Source: JAIXWP01 sp964428835
GTDB lineage: Bacteria > Bacteroidota > Bacteroidia > Flavobacteriales_D > Sanyastnellaceae
Direction: 5' to 3'
Length of the DNA stretch: 64,000 nt
Assembly: GCA_964428835.1 (NCBI GenBank)
Contig: CAYRZQ010000010.1
Span: 26,030 to 90,029 of the forward strand
The notes beneath the pieces were generated by a model. That model did not search any database. It was not told the DNA's origin and was given only the letters and a program-made list of their open reading frames with translations. Both the position numbers and the translations under genes were made by a program. This document shows positions 51,296 to 59,566 of this stretch, piece by piece (the first letter of the stretch is position 1; each line of letters begins with the position of its first letter).

Positions 51296-53821
51296 TCACA
51301 TGCTGCGGGCGATGTGGGTGAGCCATTTTTCAACGGACTCCGTGAAGGAGGCGCGCATGATGGGCTTGGAAATATAATCATCCATTCCGGCGAGAAGGCA
51401 ACGCTCTTTTTCTCCTTCAACGGTGCCAGCAGTGAGCGCTATGACCACACACTTGCGCTCTTCTTCTATACGCCGCAACTCTTGAGTGGTCTCATAACCA
51501 TTTTTCTGAGGCATCTGAACGTCCATGAAAATAATATCTGGCTTGTGAAGCTTATATAAATCCAACGCTTCATTGCCACTCGCTGCACCATAGATGTTGG
51601 CGTTCGGATACAAATCACGCAAAAGGGTTTTTGCTAACAACATATTTACGGGATTGTCTTCCGCTATCAAGAAGGTCACACTCGACTTAAACAGCTCATT
51701 GGCTTCCAAGCGAGGCATTGGTTCGCTTGTCTGACTAGACTTGCGAGTGGTGGACCAATCCTCAGCTAAAACAGTTTCGCTGCCATAGCGATTCAATTTT
51801 ATATCAAAATAAAAAATGGACCCCCGGTTCATCTCACTTTCCACTTTCATCGATGTACCCATCAGCCCTAAAAGCTTATTAGATATAGTGAGGCCTAAGC
51901 CCGTTCCTCCATATTCCCTGGTAGTGCTTGTATCAGCTTGAGAAAACGCTTCGAAAATTTTTCTCTGCTTTGATGGCTCAATGCCTATCCCCGTGTCAAT
52001 AACAGAAAAACGTAGCGCCACTTTTTGTTCTTGCTGATTCAACAATTCCATCTTCAAAGTAACACTGCCCTTTGCGGTAAACTTAATGGCATTGCTCATT
52101 AGGTTGACCAAGATCTGTCGCAACCTAACAGAGTCCGACTGCACATAGCGTGGTACTTCTCCTTCAATATTAAAATTGAGCTCTAACCCTTTCTGGTAAG
52201 CGCTATAGCTCACAATAGTTTGTATTTGTTTTTTTAAATCCAATAAATCAGTGCGAGATAAATCAAGCTCCATTTTACCTGATTCTATTTTTGAAAAATC
52301 TAGCACATCGTTTATTATATCGAGCAATGAATTTGCAGATTGATGCACTGTTTGGGCGTATTGCTTTTGATTGTCATCCAATGGTGTGCGTATCAACAAG
52401 TCCGAAAATCCAATTACGGCATTGAGGGGAGTTCGAATCTCATGGCTCATATTGGTAAGGAACTCTGACTTTGCCAAACTTGCGGCATCAGCCATCTCTT
52501 TGGATCGCTGAATTTTCTTTCTGTTAACCAGCATCACGATTACAAATGCAATCATGCCGATAAATGCACCGATCAAAATGTTTAGCTGATAGGTTCTATT
52601 TTTTAGTACCTGCTTTTGCTCCATTTCCTTCGCAAGGTTTTCCTGGTCCTTTGCGAGAATTTTCTTATCATATTCATACTCGGTAGCAAGGCGAGTGATT
52701 TGTGCTTGAACTTGTTCGTTGCTCAGACTGTCTTCAAATGATTTGTGCAACTCATAACTTTCAAGTGCTGATTTATAATCCGACTTTGATTTATAAATCT
52801 CTGTGAGCGTACCATAAATATCGCGCAATAATATTGTCGCTTTTAATTTCTTAGCGAGCTCAAGTGATTTGTTTGCATAATCGAGAGAGACACTATAGTT
52901 CTTCATCATCTTATGCACATTCGCCATTCCTTTGTACGAAAAGGCAAGCCCCCAATCATTATGTAGTTCGATTTGTACTGGAATCGCTTTATTATAGTAG
53001 TCGATGGCCTTAGAGAATTCTTTCATTTGTCCATAAACGCCACCAAGATTGCTGTGGGTAAGCGCTAAGCCATAGGAATCATTTAGATTTTCGCAAATTT
53101 TATTACTCTGAAAATAATAATCTAGCGCTAATTCAAATTCCTCGCGACCTTCATAGACTAGCGCAATATTGTTAAGCGTTTGGGCCTCGCTAAGTTTGTC
53201 GTTAATTTTTCTTTTAATTGACAAGCTCTTAAAATAATATTCCAATGCTGTGTCATACCTGGTAAGATCGTTATAGACCATACCAATATTGTTTAAGACG
53301 TATGACTGCTCTTTTTCGAGTTTGGCTTTTTCTGAGATAGTCAACGCTTCGAATAATTTTTCAAGGGCTTTATCTGATCTGCCAATTCTATGAAGGGCTA
53401 ACCCGAGATTGTTCTTCGCTTTTGACAGTTCTTTGTCATCGCGATTTTCTAGATACAAGATAGACTTTTCGAAAACTGCAATTGCGCTTAGAAAATCTTC
53501 CAATTGTTGAAGTGCACCACCTTTTATTCGGAGCGCCTTTCCCATCAATAAACTATCCGATATGCCTTCACCGAAAGAGTATGTTTCGTTCATCCAAATA
53601 ACCACCTTATCGGTAGGTAATTCGTTAATTCGATCAATTACCTCGTAATAAACTTTAGCTTTTTTTTCGTTAGAATTGGCAGCATCCAAAACAGAGCGCA
53701 GGCTATCGATACCCGTTGATTGTGCGTCACAAAAAACAGGAAAAAAAGCACTTAGGAGTGCCGTCAACAATAGGATATTCGTTTTGGTTTTCAAGTAATC
53801 AAAAAAAAGTGAAGTCGTCAA
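51296..53821 (-). CDS. TPR-containing hybrid sensor histidine kinase
   Basis: An ~841-residue hybrid kinase. In order: signal peptide (cleavage near F-C-D-A-Q), a periplasmic set of about seven TPRs (residues ~95-370, e.g. Y-N-N-I-G-M-V-Y and A-L-E-Y-Y-F-K-S-L), a coiled coil, one membrane helix (~415-435), HisKA with the phospho-accepting His in N-M-S-H-E-I-R-T-P-L-N (about 460), HATPase (L-M-S-N-A-I-K-F, D-T-G-I-G-I, G-G-T-G-L-G-L) and a receiver with Asp ~767 in I-I-F-M-D-V-Q-M-P. No output domain follows. There is no ATG before the signal peptide; the upstream TTG at 53830 lies inside the -7 element TATCTTTG, so the TTG at 53821, 6 nt after it, is the better start. No response regulator gene is adjacent. 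Confidence 0.87.
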   Translation of the reverse strand: MTTSLFFDYLKTKTNILLLTALLSAFFPVFCDAQSTGIDSLRSVLDAANSNEKKAKVYYEVIDRINELPTDKVVIWMNETYSFGEGISDSLLMGKALRIKGGALQQLEDFLSAIAVFEKSILYLENRDDKELSKAKNNLGLALHRIGRSDKALEKLFEALTISEKAKLEKEQSYVLNNIGMVYNDLTRYDTALEYYFKSLSIKRKINDKLSEAQTLNNIALVYEGREEFELALDYYFQSNKICENLNDSYGLALTHSNLGGVYGQMKEFSKAIDYYNKAIPVQIELHNDWGLAFSYKGMANVHKMMKNYSVSLDYANKSLELAKKLKATILLRDIYGTLTEIYKSKSDYKSALESYELHKSFEDSLSNEQVQAQITRLATEYEYDKKILAKDQENLAKEMEQKQVLKNRTYQLNILIGAFIGMIAFVIVMLVNRKKIQRSKEMADAASLAKSEFLTNMSHEIRTPLNAVIGFSDLLIRTPLDDNQKQYAQTVHQSANSLLDIINDVLDFSKIESGKMELDLSRTDLLDLKKQIQTIVSYSAYQKGLELNFNIEGEVPRYVQSDSVRLRQILVNLMSNAIKFTAKGSVTLKMELLNQQEQKVALRFSVIDTGIGIEPSKQRKIFEAFSQADTSTTREYGGTGLGLTISNKLLGLMGTSMKVESEMNRGSIFYFDIKLNRYGSETVLAEDWSTTRKSSQTSEPMPRLEANELFKSSVTFLIAEDNPVNMLLAKTLLRDLYPNANIYGAASGNEALDLYKLHKPDIIFMDVQMPQKNGYETTQELRRIEEERKCVVIALTAGTVEGEKERCLLAGMDDYISKPIMRASFTESVEKWLTHIARSM

Positions 53822-53827
53822 GAGTTT

Positions 53828-53835
53828 CAAAGATA
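53828..53835 (-). promoter_or_regulatory. -7 promoter element of the histidine kinase gene
   Basis: TATCTTTG on the minus strand. It overlaps the most upstream candidate TTG codon and so decides the start call. Confidence 0.55.
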
Positions 53836-53962
53836 TTAAACTTGAATATTCTACGAGAAAAAAAATACTAGAAATGATAATCGAAGACGAATTTCACTAG
53901 TTCGACCTACTCTTTGTTTACCGCATATCACCGCGACCAAAAACTATTGGATAATAGTCCAC

Positions 53963-54994
53963 CTAGTCCAGCGAAGAGAATGTGGTCAATTCGCCAGCTA
54001 TGGGCAAAGCTAACTGCTCTTTTAGCGCTTTTCCGCTCAAACCTTTTCCGAGTAAAAACATTAGCTTGGTGAGAGCCGCCTCAGTGGTCATATCTGCACC
54101 ACCAATGATCCCAATTTGTTGGAGAGCGGCTGATGTTTGATAGAGGCCTTGTTCAACAAAGCCTTTGCTGCATTGGGTTATGTTTAGAATGACTATTTCT
54201 TTTTGAGCCGCTTGTTGGAGTTCATTGATAAACCACTGTTCCTTCGGAGCGTTACCGCTGCCGTAGGTTTCGAGTATCAACCCTTTTAGATTGGGAATGT
54301 TAAGCACCGCTTGTACGTATGCTCTGCTCATTCCTGGGAATATTTTCAGTATCGCGACATCTGTTTGAAATACCGAGTGAACGTTCAATCGGTTTTTTTC
54401 TTTGCGCAAAAGTTTTTGATGATTATACAAAATATGTATTCCAATGCTCGCCAAATCATCATAGTTGGGACTACTAAAGGCATCGAAATTTTCAGTACTG
54501 AATTTGTGAGTGCGGTTGCCGCGGAAGAGTTTGGAGTCAAAAAGTACAGCTACTTCCTGAATCACAGGCTCGCCATTGCGGCGTGCGGTGGCGATTTCGA
54601 TAGCGGTAATAAGATTTTCCTTTCCGTCGGTGCGCAATCTTCCGATGGGCAATTGCGATCCGGTTAGAATAACTGGCTTTGCGAGGCCATCTAGCATGAA
54701 ACTCAATGCGCTGGCTGTGTAGGCCATGGTATCGGTGCCGTGTAGTATTACAAAACCACTATATTGATCATAGTTTTCCTCAATGATAGCGGCGATGCTC
54801 TGCCAGGTCGATACGTTGACATCCGATGAATCAATGGGTGTGTCAAAAGCTCTTACATCCAGATCATTCGCGAATTTTCGGAGTTCAGGTATATAGTTTT
54901 GAAGCTCGTTGAAATTAAGTGGAATGAGGCTTCCGTTTTCTGGATTTTCCATCATGCCAATGGTGCCGCCAGTATAGATGAGGAGTGTTTTCAT
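53963..54994 (-). CDS. ansA: Type I L-asparaginase
   Basis: A 343-residue cytoplasmic-type asparaginase hydrolysing L-asparagine to aspartate and ammonia. The first catalytic Thr is in I-Y-T-G-G-T-I-G-M (Thr 12 region), the second in V-I-L-H-G-T-D-T-M-A-Y-T-A-S-A-L. V-I-L-T-G-S-Q-L-P-I-G and the C-terminal G-S-G-N-A-P motif complete the fold. No signal peptide. The start overlaps the tatD stop by 4 nt, so the two are one transcript. Confidence 0.94.
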   Translation of the reverse strand: MKTLLIYTGGTIGMMENPENGSLIPLNFNELQNYIPELRKFANDLDVRAFDTPIDSSDVNVSTWQSIAAIIEENYDQYSGFVILHGTDTMAYTASALSFMLDGLAKPVILTGSQLPIGRLRTDGKENLITAIEIATARRNGEPVIQEVAVLFDSKLFRGNRTHKFSTENFDAFSSPNYDDLASIGIHILYNHQKLLRKEKNRLNVHSVFQTDVAILKIFPGMSRAYVQAVLNIPNLKGLILETYGSGNAPKEQWFINELQQAAQKEIVILNITQCSKGFVEQGLYQTSAALQQIGIIGGADMTTEAALTKLMFLLGKGLSGKALKEQLALPIAGELTTFSSLD

Positions 54995-55773
54995 ACCAAT
55001 TCTTTTTGCTGGAAAATTTTGTTGGCATTGAAAGTTGTTATGGCAGCTACATCTTCAATACTCATGTTTTTGGCCTCGGCTATTTTCTGTGCAATAATGG
55101 GAATATAAGAACTTTCGTTGCGTTTGCCACGGTGCGGAACAGGGGGTAAAAAAGGCGCGTCTGTCTCCATTACTAAGAACTCGGCTGGAATATCTGCGAG
55201 AACCTTCATGATTTTGGCGCGGTCGTAAGTCACCACACCACCAATACCCATCATGAAAGTTTTGTAACTCATTATTTTCTGAGCATCTTGAATAGATCCA
55301 GTAAAACAGTGGAATATCCCTGTCAAGCCAGAGTCTTTGTATTGATCCAATATTTCGAATATTTCCTTGAAGGATTCACGGGCATGGATCACGATTGGCT
55401 TTTCTTTTTTCAAAGCCCACTCTATCTGGCGAACGAAGGCTTTTTGTTGAATTGGTAATGTGGTCTTATCCCAGTAGAGATCAATTCCGATTTCGCCTAC
55501 CGCAGCAAAGTCTCTTTTGTCCCACCACGCTTCCATTTCTGAGAGTACTTCTTCAAATCCATCTTTTACATCACACGGGTGAAGGCCCATCATGGGGATG
55601 AAAAAAGAAGGTTCGCGTGCTTCTAGTGTCAACATGCGAGGAATGCTCTCCAGATCTATGTTTGGAAGGAATATCTTTTGAATGCCTTGTGCTTTCGCTC
55701 GTTCAATCCACTCGTTTTGATCTTCTTCGAAGGCAGGCAGATAAACGTGGGCGTGCGTATCAATCCAATTCAT
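54991..55773 (-). CDS. tatD: TatD-family metal-dependent hydrolase
   Basis: A 260-residue TIM-barrel hydrolase of the TatD family (3'-5' DNase activity is known for some members). Metal ligands are visible: D-T-H-A-H at the start, E in G-E-I-G-I-D-L-Y, H in I-V-I-H-A-R-E-S, H in G-I-F-H-C-F-T-G-S and D in M-E-T-D-A-P-F. ATG 55773 is preferred: it starts directly with the first motif and sits 4 nt after the -7 element TATATTTG. Upstream in-frame starts would run through the promoter and into the divergent glycosyltransferase gene. Confidence 0.94.
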   Translation of the reverse strand: MNWIDTHAHVYLPAFEEDQNEWIERAKAQGIQKIFLPNIDLESIPRMLTLEAREPSFFIPMMGLHPCDVKDGFEEVLSEMEAWWDKRDFAAVGEIGIDLYWDKTTLPIQQKAFVRQIEWALKKEKPIVIHARESFKEIFEILDQYKDSGLTGIFHCFTGSIQDAQKIMSYKTFMMGIGGVVTYDRAKIMKVLADIPAEFLVMETDAPFLPPVPHRGKRNESSYIPIIAQKIAEAKNMSIEDVAAITTFNANKIFQQKELV

Positions 55774-55777
55774 AATG

Positions 55778-55785
55778 CAAATATA
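55778..55785 (-). promoter_or_regulatory. -7 promoter element of tatD-ansA
   Basis: TATATTTG on the minus strand, 4 nt before the tatD ATG. Confidence 0.65.
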
Positions 55786-55800
55786 CTCAGAGGTGGTGCT

Positions 55801-55808
55801 TATATTTG
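55801..55808 (+). promoter_or_regulatory. -7 promoter element of the GT9 gene
   Basis: TATATTTG on the plus strand, 8 nt before ATG 55817. With the tatD element it forms a compact back-to-back divergent promoter pair only 15 nt apart. Confidence 0.65.
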
Positions 55809-55816
55809 CGGCCGTT

Positions 55817-56797
55817 ATGACACCAACGCGCATTCTCATAATTCGATTCAGTTCTATGGGTGATATAGTGCTCACGTCGCCCGTGATTCGAAGGCTTGTG
55901 CAACAACTGGAGGGTAATACAGAAATTCATTTTTTGACTAAAAAGGCATTTGCTCCTTTGTTGGAAAACAACCCTTTCATTCATCAAATTCATGTCATTG
56001 AAAAATCTGTTCAGGAAGTCATACCTGAATTGGAGGCTCTGGATTTTGATTATGTAGTGGATTTGCACAACAATATTCGAAGCAGAGTAGTGAAACGAAG
56101 ATTAGGGCGTCTCAACTTCACCTTTAATAAACTTAATGTGCAGAAATGGTTGTTGGTTAATCTTGGAATCAACCGTATGCCTGATGTGCATGTTGTGGAC
56201 CGCTATCTCGATACCATCAGTGCTTTTGGCACTTCTGACGATGGCAAGGGCTTGGATTATTTTTTACCGCATGAGCTTACGATTCGGAGTTTGAATCTAC
56301 CTGTGGATTTTGTGGCTGTTGCTGTGGGAGCAGCGCATGTGGGCAAACGCATGCAACCGTCACTGATTATTGATTTTTGTAAACAGATAAATTTGCCTGT
56401 AGTGTTGTTGGGCGGCAAGGAAGATGTAGATGCAGGCGCTGAAATAGCATCACAATGTACACAAGCGATTGATTTGACGGGTAAATTGACGATTCATCAA
56501 AGCGCTGCTGTGATTAGAGAAGCTCGTGTGGTGGTAAGTGGTGATACCGGATTGATGCACATCGCAGCGGCTTTCAAAAAGAAAATTGTAAGCGTTTGGG
56601 GCTGTACCGCGCCGGTATTGGGCATGGCGCCATACCGACCGCACAAAGATTCCATGATCATAGAACCTCATGGACGTCGTCGCAGACCATGTTCTAAATT
56701 GGGAAATAAATGTAAGTACGGTAATGACAACCGATGTATTGACTCCGTATCAGCGTTGGAAATAGCGCAGGCTATTGAAAAGCTGTGGGCTCAATAA
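55817..56797 (+). CDS. Glycosyltransferase family 9 (heptosyltransferase-like)
   Basis: A 326-residue GT-B glycosyltransferase of the ADP-heptose:LPS heptosyltransferase family. It starts T-R-I-L-I-I-R-F-S-S-M-G-D-I-V-L-T-S-P-V; the donor-binding half has V-V-S-G-D-T-G-L-M-H-I-A-A-A and S-V-W-G-C-T. By family knowledge it adds a sugar to the lipopolysaccharide core; the actual donor is unknown. ATG 55817 matches the family N-terminus and the promoter spacing; an earlier ATG at 55775 lies upstream of the promoter element. The 3' end overlaps the convergent thioesterase gene by 26 nt. Confidence 0.92.
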   Translation: MTPTRILIIRFSSMGDIVLTSPVIRRLVQQLEGNTEIHFLTKKAFAPLLENNPFIHQIHVIEKSVQEVIPELEALDFDYVVDLHNNIRSRVVKRRLGRLNFTFNKLNVQKWLLVNLGINRMPDVHVVDRYLDTISAFGTSDDGKGLDYFLPHELTIRSLNLPVDFVAVAVGAAHVGKRMQPSLIIDFCKQINLPVVLLGGKEDVDAGAEIASQCTQAIDLTGKLTIHQSAAVIREARVVVSGDTGLMHIAAAFKKKIVSVWGCTAPVLGMAPYRPHKDSMIIEPHGRRRRPCSKLGNKCKYGNDNRCIDSVSALEIAQAIEKLWAQ

Positions 56798-57302
56798 ATA
56801 GAGCTTTCAACTCTGTCGCATCTTCTGGTTTCATTTTGCCCGCGAGTATCAGGCGCAACTGACGTCTTCTCAAAGCACCATCGTATCGACGCTGTTCTTC
56901 TTCGGTCTCAGGCACGAGGTCTGGTACATCGATGGGATTTCCAAGTTGGTCTACGGCCACGAAGGTGTAAATAGCTTCGTTACTCTTGATTTTTTTTCCA
57001 GTAACATTGTCCTCTATGAATACTTCCATGTACACTTCCATAGAAGAGCTGAAGGCGCGTGATACTTTGGCTTCGATGGTGACGATATCGCCGAGTTTGA
57101 TTGGATGTTGAAAGGATACGTTGTTAACGGCTGCGGTCACAACGATGCGCTTGCAATGGCGATGAGCGCTAATGGCTGAGATGACGTCCATCCAGTTGAG
57201 GAGTTGTCCCCCCATGAGATTACCGAGCGTATTTGTATTTTCTGGGAGTACAAGGTGCGTAGCCGTGGCTAGCGTATCTTTTGCAAAATTCGACTTTTTC
57301 AT
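56772..57302 (-). CDS. Acyl-CoA thioesterase (hotdog fold)
   Basis: A 176-residue hotdog-fold thioesterase of the YciA/BFIT-like acyl-CoA hydrolase type. Marks: N-T-L-G-N-L-M-G-G-Q-L-L-N-W-M-D near 35-50 with the catalytic Asn/Asp region, and V-S-F-Q-H-P-I-K-L-G-D-I-V near 75. The tail (residues 125-176) has Y-T-F-V-A-V-D and a basic helix. ATG 57302 is chosen because TATCTTTG lies 5 nt before it; an upstream ATG at 57332 would lie beyond the promoter. Substrate chain length unknown. Confidence 0.9.
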   Translation of the reverse strand: MKKSNFAKDTLATATHLVLPENTNTLGNLMGGQLLNWMDVISAISAHRHCKRIVVTAAVNNVSFQHPIKLGDIVTIEAKVSRAFSSSMEVYMEVFIEDNVTGKKIKSNEAIYTFVAVDQLGNPIDVPDLVPETEEEQRRYDGALRRRQLRLILAGKMKPEDATELKALFIEPTAFQ

Positions 57303-57307
57303 CGCCG

Positions 57308-57315
57308 CAAAGATA
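57308..57315 (-). promoter_or_regulatory. -7 promoter element of the thioesterase gene
   Basis: TATCTTTG on the minus strand, 5 nt before the ATG. Confidence 0.6.
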
Positions 57316-57336
57316 CGATGAAGGAAGGGCATTCAT

Positions 57337-57344
57337 TACCTTTG
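57337..57344 (+). promoter_or_regulatory. -7 promoter element of the alpha/beta-hydrolase gene
   Basis: TACCTTTG on the plus strand, 5 nt before ATG 57350. Confidence 0.6.
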
Positions 57345-57349
57345 GTTCT

Positions 57350-58294
57350 ATGCTTAATTCCCGACTTTTTATTCTTTTAGCATTTCTTCAATTTTCTCTT
57401 TCTTCGATCGCGTCCGTTGATGGAATGTATCATCAGGCTTTCGGGGATGCCAAGAACCCAGCGATTTACTTTCTCCATGGCGGTCCAGGCTACAATAGCG
57501 CCACTTTCGAGTCATACACTGCCGCGAAGCTTGCGGAAGCAGGTTATTATGTGGTTGTTTACGACAGAATGGGCGAGGGGAGGAGTTCTAAAGACACAGC
57601 AGCCTTCAGTTTGAAAAGAGCCGGCGATGATTTAGTGGAATTGATGAAGCACTACAAGCATGAAAAAGCCTCATTTATTGGACATAGCTTTGGTGGAATG
57701 GTGGCAGTTCATTTCGCCAAACGATTTTCAGAAAAAGTGGAGAATATTTTTTTGGTAGGCGCCCCGATTAATTTGCAAGAAAGCTTTGCCACCATTCTTA
57801 CAAATGCAGAGAATTATTACAAGGAGAGCAAGGATTCTACAGGTTTAGTTTTTTTGAATAATATTCGAAATATGGATCGCAGCTCTTTGTTCTACGCCAA
57901 CCTGTGCTTTATGCAAGCGATGAAGACCAAGGCTTATTCTACGGATGTTACAACAGCCGAAGCCAAGGAGTTTTATAATTCGTCTCAAAGCAGTCCTCTT
58001 GCCAAGTATTTTTCGAAAATGGATAGTGATGCTCCGATGGGTTTTTACAAAAATGATAATTACACCAATCTCGATATATCGGATGATTTAAAAACATTAG
58101 TAAAGAATGGTGCTGCCATCTTTGGTATTTATGGCTCTGAAGACGGACTCTACAGCATGGATCAATTGAATCGACTTGAGACAATCCTTTTACCCGATCA
58201 TTTTACCGTGATCGAACAATGCAGCCACTCTGTATTCATCGATCAGAGGGCGAGGTTTATTGAGCAAGTGAGGCTTTTCGATTCGATGGAGTGA
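57350..58294 (+). CDS. Secreted alpha/beta hydrolase (proline-iminopeptidase-like)
   Basis: A 314-residue alpha/beta hydrolase with a signal peptide (M-L-N-S-R-L-F-I-L-L-A-F-L-Q-F). The oxyanion motif is F-L-H-G-G-P-G-Y, the nucleophile elbow F-I-G-H-S-F-G-G-M, the acid is probably D in Y-G-S-E-D-G and the catalytic His is in Q-C-S-H-S-V-F-I-D. The H-G-G-P-G motif points to the proline iminopeptidase/epoxide-hydrolase-like branch; the substrate is unknown. ATG 57350 gives the signal peptide and fits the promoter. It diverges from the thioesterase gene across a 47-bp gap. Confidence 0.88.
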   Translation: MLNSRLFILLAFLQFSLSSIASVDGMYHQAFGDAKNPAIYFLHGGPGYNSATFESYTAAKLAEAGYYVVVYDRMGEGRSSKDTAAFSLKRAGDDLVELMKHYKHEKASFIGHSFGGMVAVHFAKRFSEKVENIFLVGAPINLQESFATILTNAENYYKESKDSTGLVFLNNIRNMDRSSLFYANLCFMQAMKTKAYSTDVTTAEAKEFYNSSQSSPLAKYFSKMDSDAPMGFYKNDNYTNLDISDDLKTLVKNGAAIFGIYGSEDGLYSMDQLNRLETILLPDHFTVIEQCSHSVFIDQRARFIEQVRLFDSME

Positions 58295-58436
58295 ATTTGG
58301 AATTTGGAGTTTGGAGTCCCGATAGCTATCGGGAGGAATTTGGAGATTGGAGTTTGGAAGTTGGAATTTGGAAGTTGGAGTCCCGATAACTATCGGGAGG
58401 AAGTTAGAATTTGGAGTTTTAGTTTTTTGACTAATT
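58295..58436 (+). repeat. TTTGGAG heptamer tract with two CCCGATAGCTATCGGG palindromes
   Basis: Degenerate 7-bp units TTTGGAG/TTTGGAA/TTGGAAT run through the region and are interrupted by the 16-bp palindrome at 58318-58333 (perfect) and at 58382-58397 (one change, CCCGATAACTATCGGG). The flanks GGAGT and GGAGG are shared by both copies. Confidence 0.85.
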
Positions 58437-58445
58437 AAAACCACT

Positions 58446-58603
58446 ACCCTTTGCGGGACTTGGCGTTCTTGGCGTCTTTGCGGTTGATTGATGCTTCCAT
58501 AGTAGGAGGAATTATTGCTTTTAAGGGAGTAGACTCTCCTCGAATTCGAAAACTATTTCTAACGCAAAGCCGCAAAGGACGCAAAGATTCGCAAAGAGGT
58601 TTG
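58446..58603. repeat. Inverted pair of CGCAAAG-type repeats
   Basis: 58446-58482 reads CTTTGCGG...CGTCTTTGCGGTT and 58560-58603 reads AACGCAAAGCCGCAAAGGACGCAAAG, the complementary orientation, about 78 bp apart. Confidence 0.75.
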
Positions 58604-58635
58604 TCAGAATTCTATAATTAATAGAACTCCAAATT

Positions 58636-59565
58636 CTAACTTCCAGACTCCCTCAGTATTTTATCCGCCAAAACAGAGGATAGTTTTTCGTAAGACTCTA
58701 CTGTCCAGCCTGCTACGTGTGGACTGAATATCACATCATTTAATTCTTTTAATTCATTAAATTCAGGAGTATTCAAGTTTATTTTCTCAAAGGAAATTTC
58801 CTCATATTCCAATACATCTAAACAGGCTCCGAGGATTTTATTTGATTTTAATCCATCTAAAATGGCCTTAATTTCAGCTACTTGTCCTCTGCTCGTATTG
58901 ATAAGATAGAAGGGTTTTGAGAATGATGCAATCCAATTCGCATTCACTAAATATTTGGTGTCTTCCAAAAGTGGAACGTGCAAACTCACGATATCACTCT
59001 CTTTTTTAAGCGTTTCCAAACTCACTTCCTGCACGTTGGCATCTCCGAAATTGGACTTGTATTTGTCGTAAGCAAGCACTCTGCAACCGAAGCCAGACAA
59101 GCGTTTGGCAAAAGCACTACCCATCACACCGTAGCCAATGATACCGACCGTTTTTCCCTCTAATTCCAATCCGCGGTTTGCTTCACGCTGCCATAGTCCG
59201 CTGCGCACTTCTCGATCTGCCATACGCAGTTTGTTGAACAACATTAGCAACATGCCGATGGCGTGTTCGGCTACTGCGGTGCTATTGCCTTCGGGTGAAT
59301 TATAGACTTTAATTCCCAATTCTTCACAAGCCACGAGATCGATGTTTTCTAGCCCGCTGCCACTCCGTGCTATCCAGCGCAGGCTGGGGAAGCGCGATAA
59401 GAACTCTCGCGAAAGTCTAAATCTACTTCGAATGACAATGCCTATGAATCCATTGAGATCAATAGTTTCGGATGGAGTATTATAATCATGGATGCACTCA
59501 TAGCCTGCATCTGTCAATCGCTTTTCGAGAATGGGATGAACGCTGTCTAAAAAAATTACTTTCAT
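58636..59565 (-). CDS. D-isomer-specific 2-hydroxyacid dehydrogenase
   Basis: A 309-residue NAD-dependent dehydrogenase of the D-2-hydroxyacid (SerA/Ldh-like) family. The Rossmann glycine motif is V-G-I-I-G-Y-G-V-M-G; catalytic Arg is in N-T-S-R-G-Q-V, Glu in V-L-E-Y-E-E and His in F-S-P-H-V-A-G-W. No ACT domain, so it is the short form. Substrate could be phosphoglycerate or another 2-hydroxyacid. It starts 1 nt after the mgtE stop, so it is cotranscribed with mgtE. Confidence 0.9.
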   Translation of the reverse strand: MKVIFLDSVHPILEKRLTDAGYECIHDYNTPSETIDLNGFIGIVIRSRFRLSREFLSRFPSLRWIARSGSGLENIDLVACEELGIKVYNSPEGNSTAVAEHAIGMLLMLFNKLRMADREVRSGLWQREANRGLELEGKTVGIIGYGVMGSAFAKRLSGFGCRVLAYDKYKSNFGDANVQEVSLETLKKESDIVSLHVPLLEDTKYLVNANWIASFSKPFYLINTSRGQVAEIKAILDGLKSNKILGACLDVLEYEEISFEKINLNTPEFNELKELNDVIFSPHVAGWTVESYEKLSSVLADKILRESGS

Positions 59566-59566
59566 A

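Larger units (their letters stand above)
58295..58635. other. Repeat-filled gap after the hydrolase gene
   Basis: 341 bp without a gene: a TTTGGAG/TTTGGAA heptamer tract with two copies of a CCCGATAGCTATCGGG palindrome (58295-58436), then two CGCAAAG-type tracts in opposite orientation (58446-58482 and 58560-58603). The palindromes may serve as transcription stops for either convergent gene. Confidence 0.8.
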
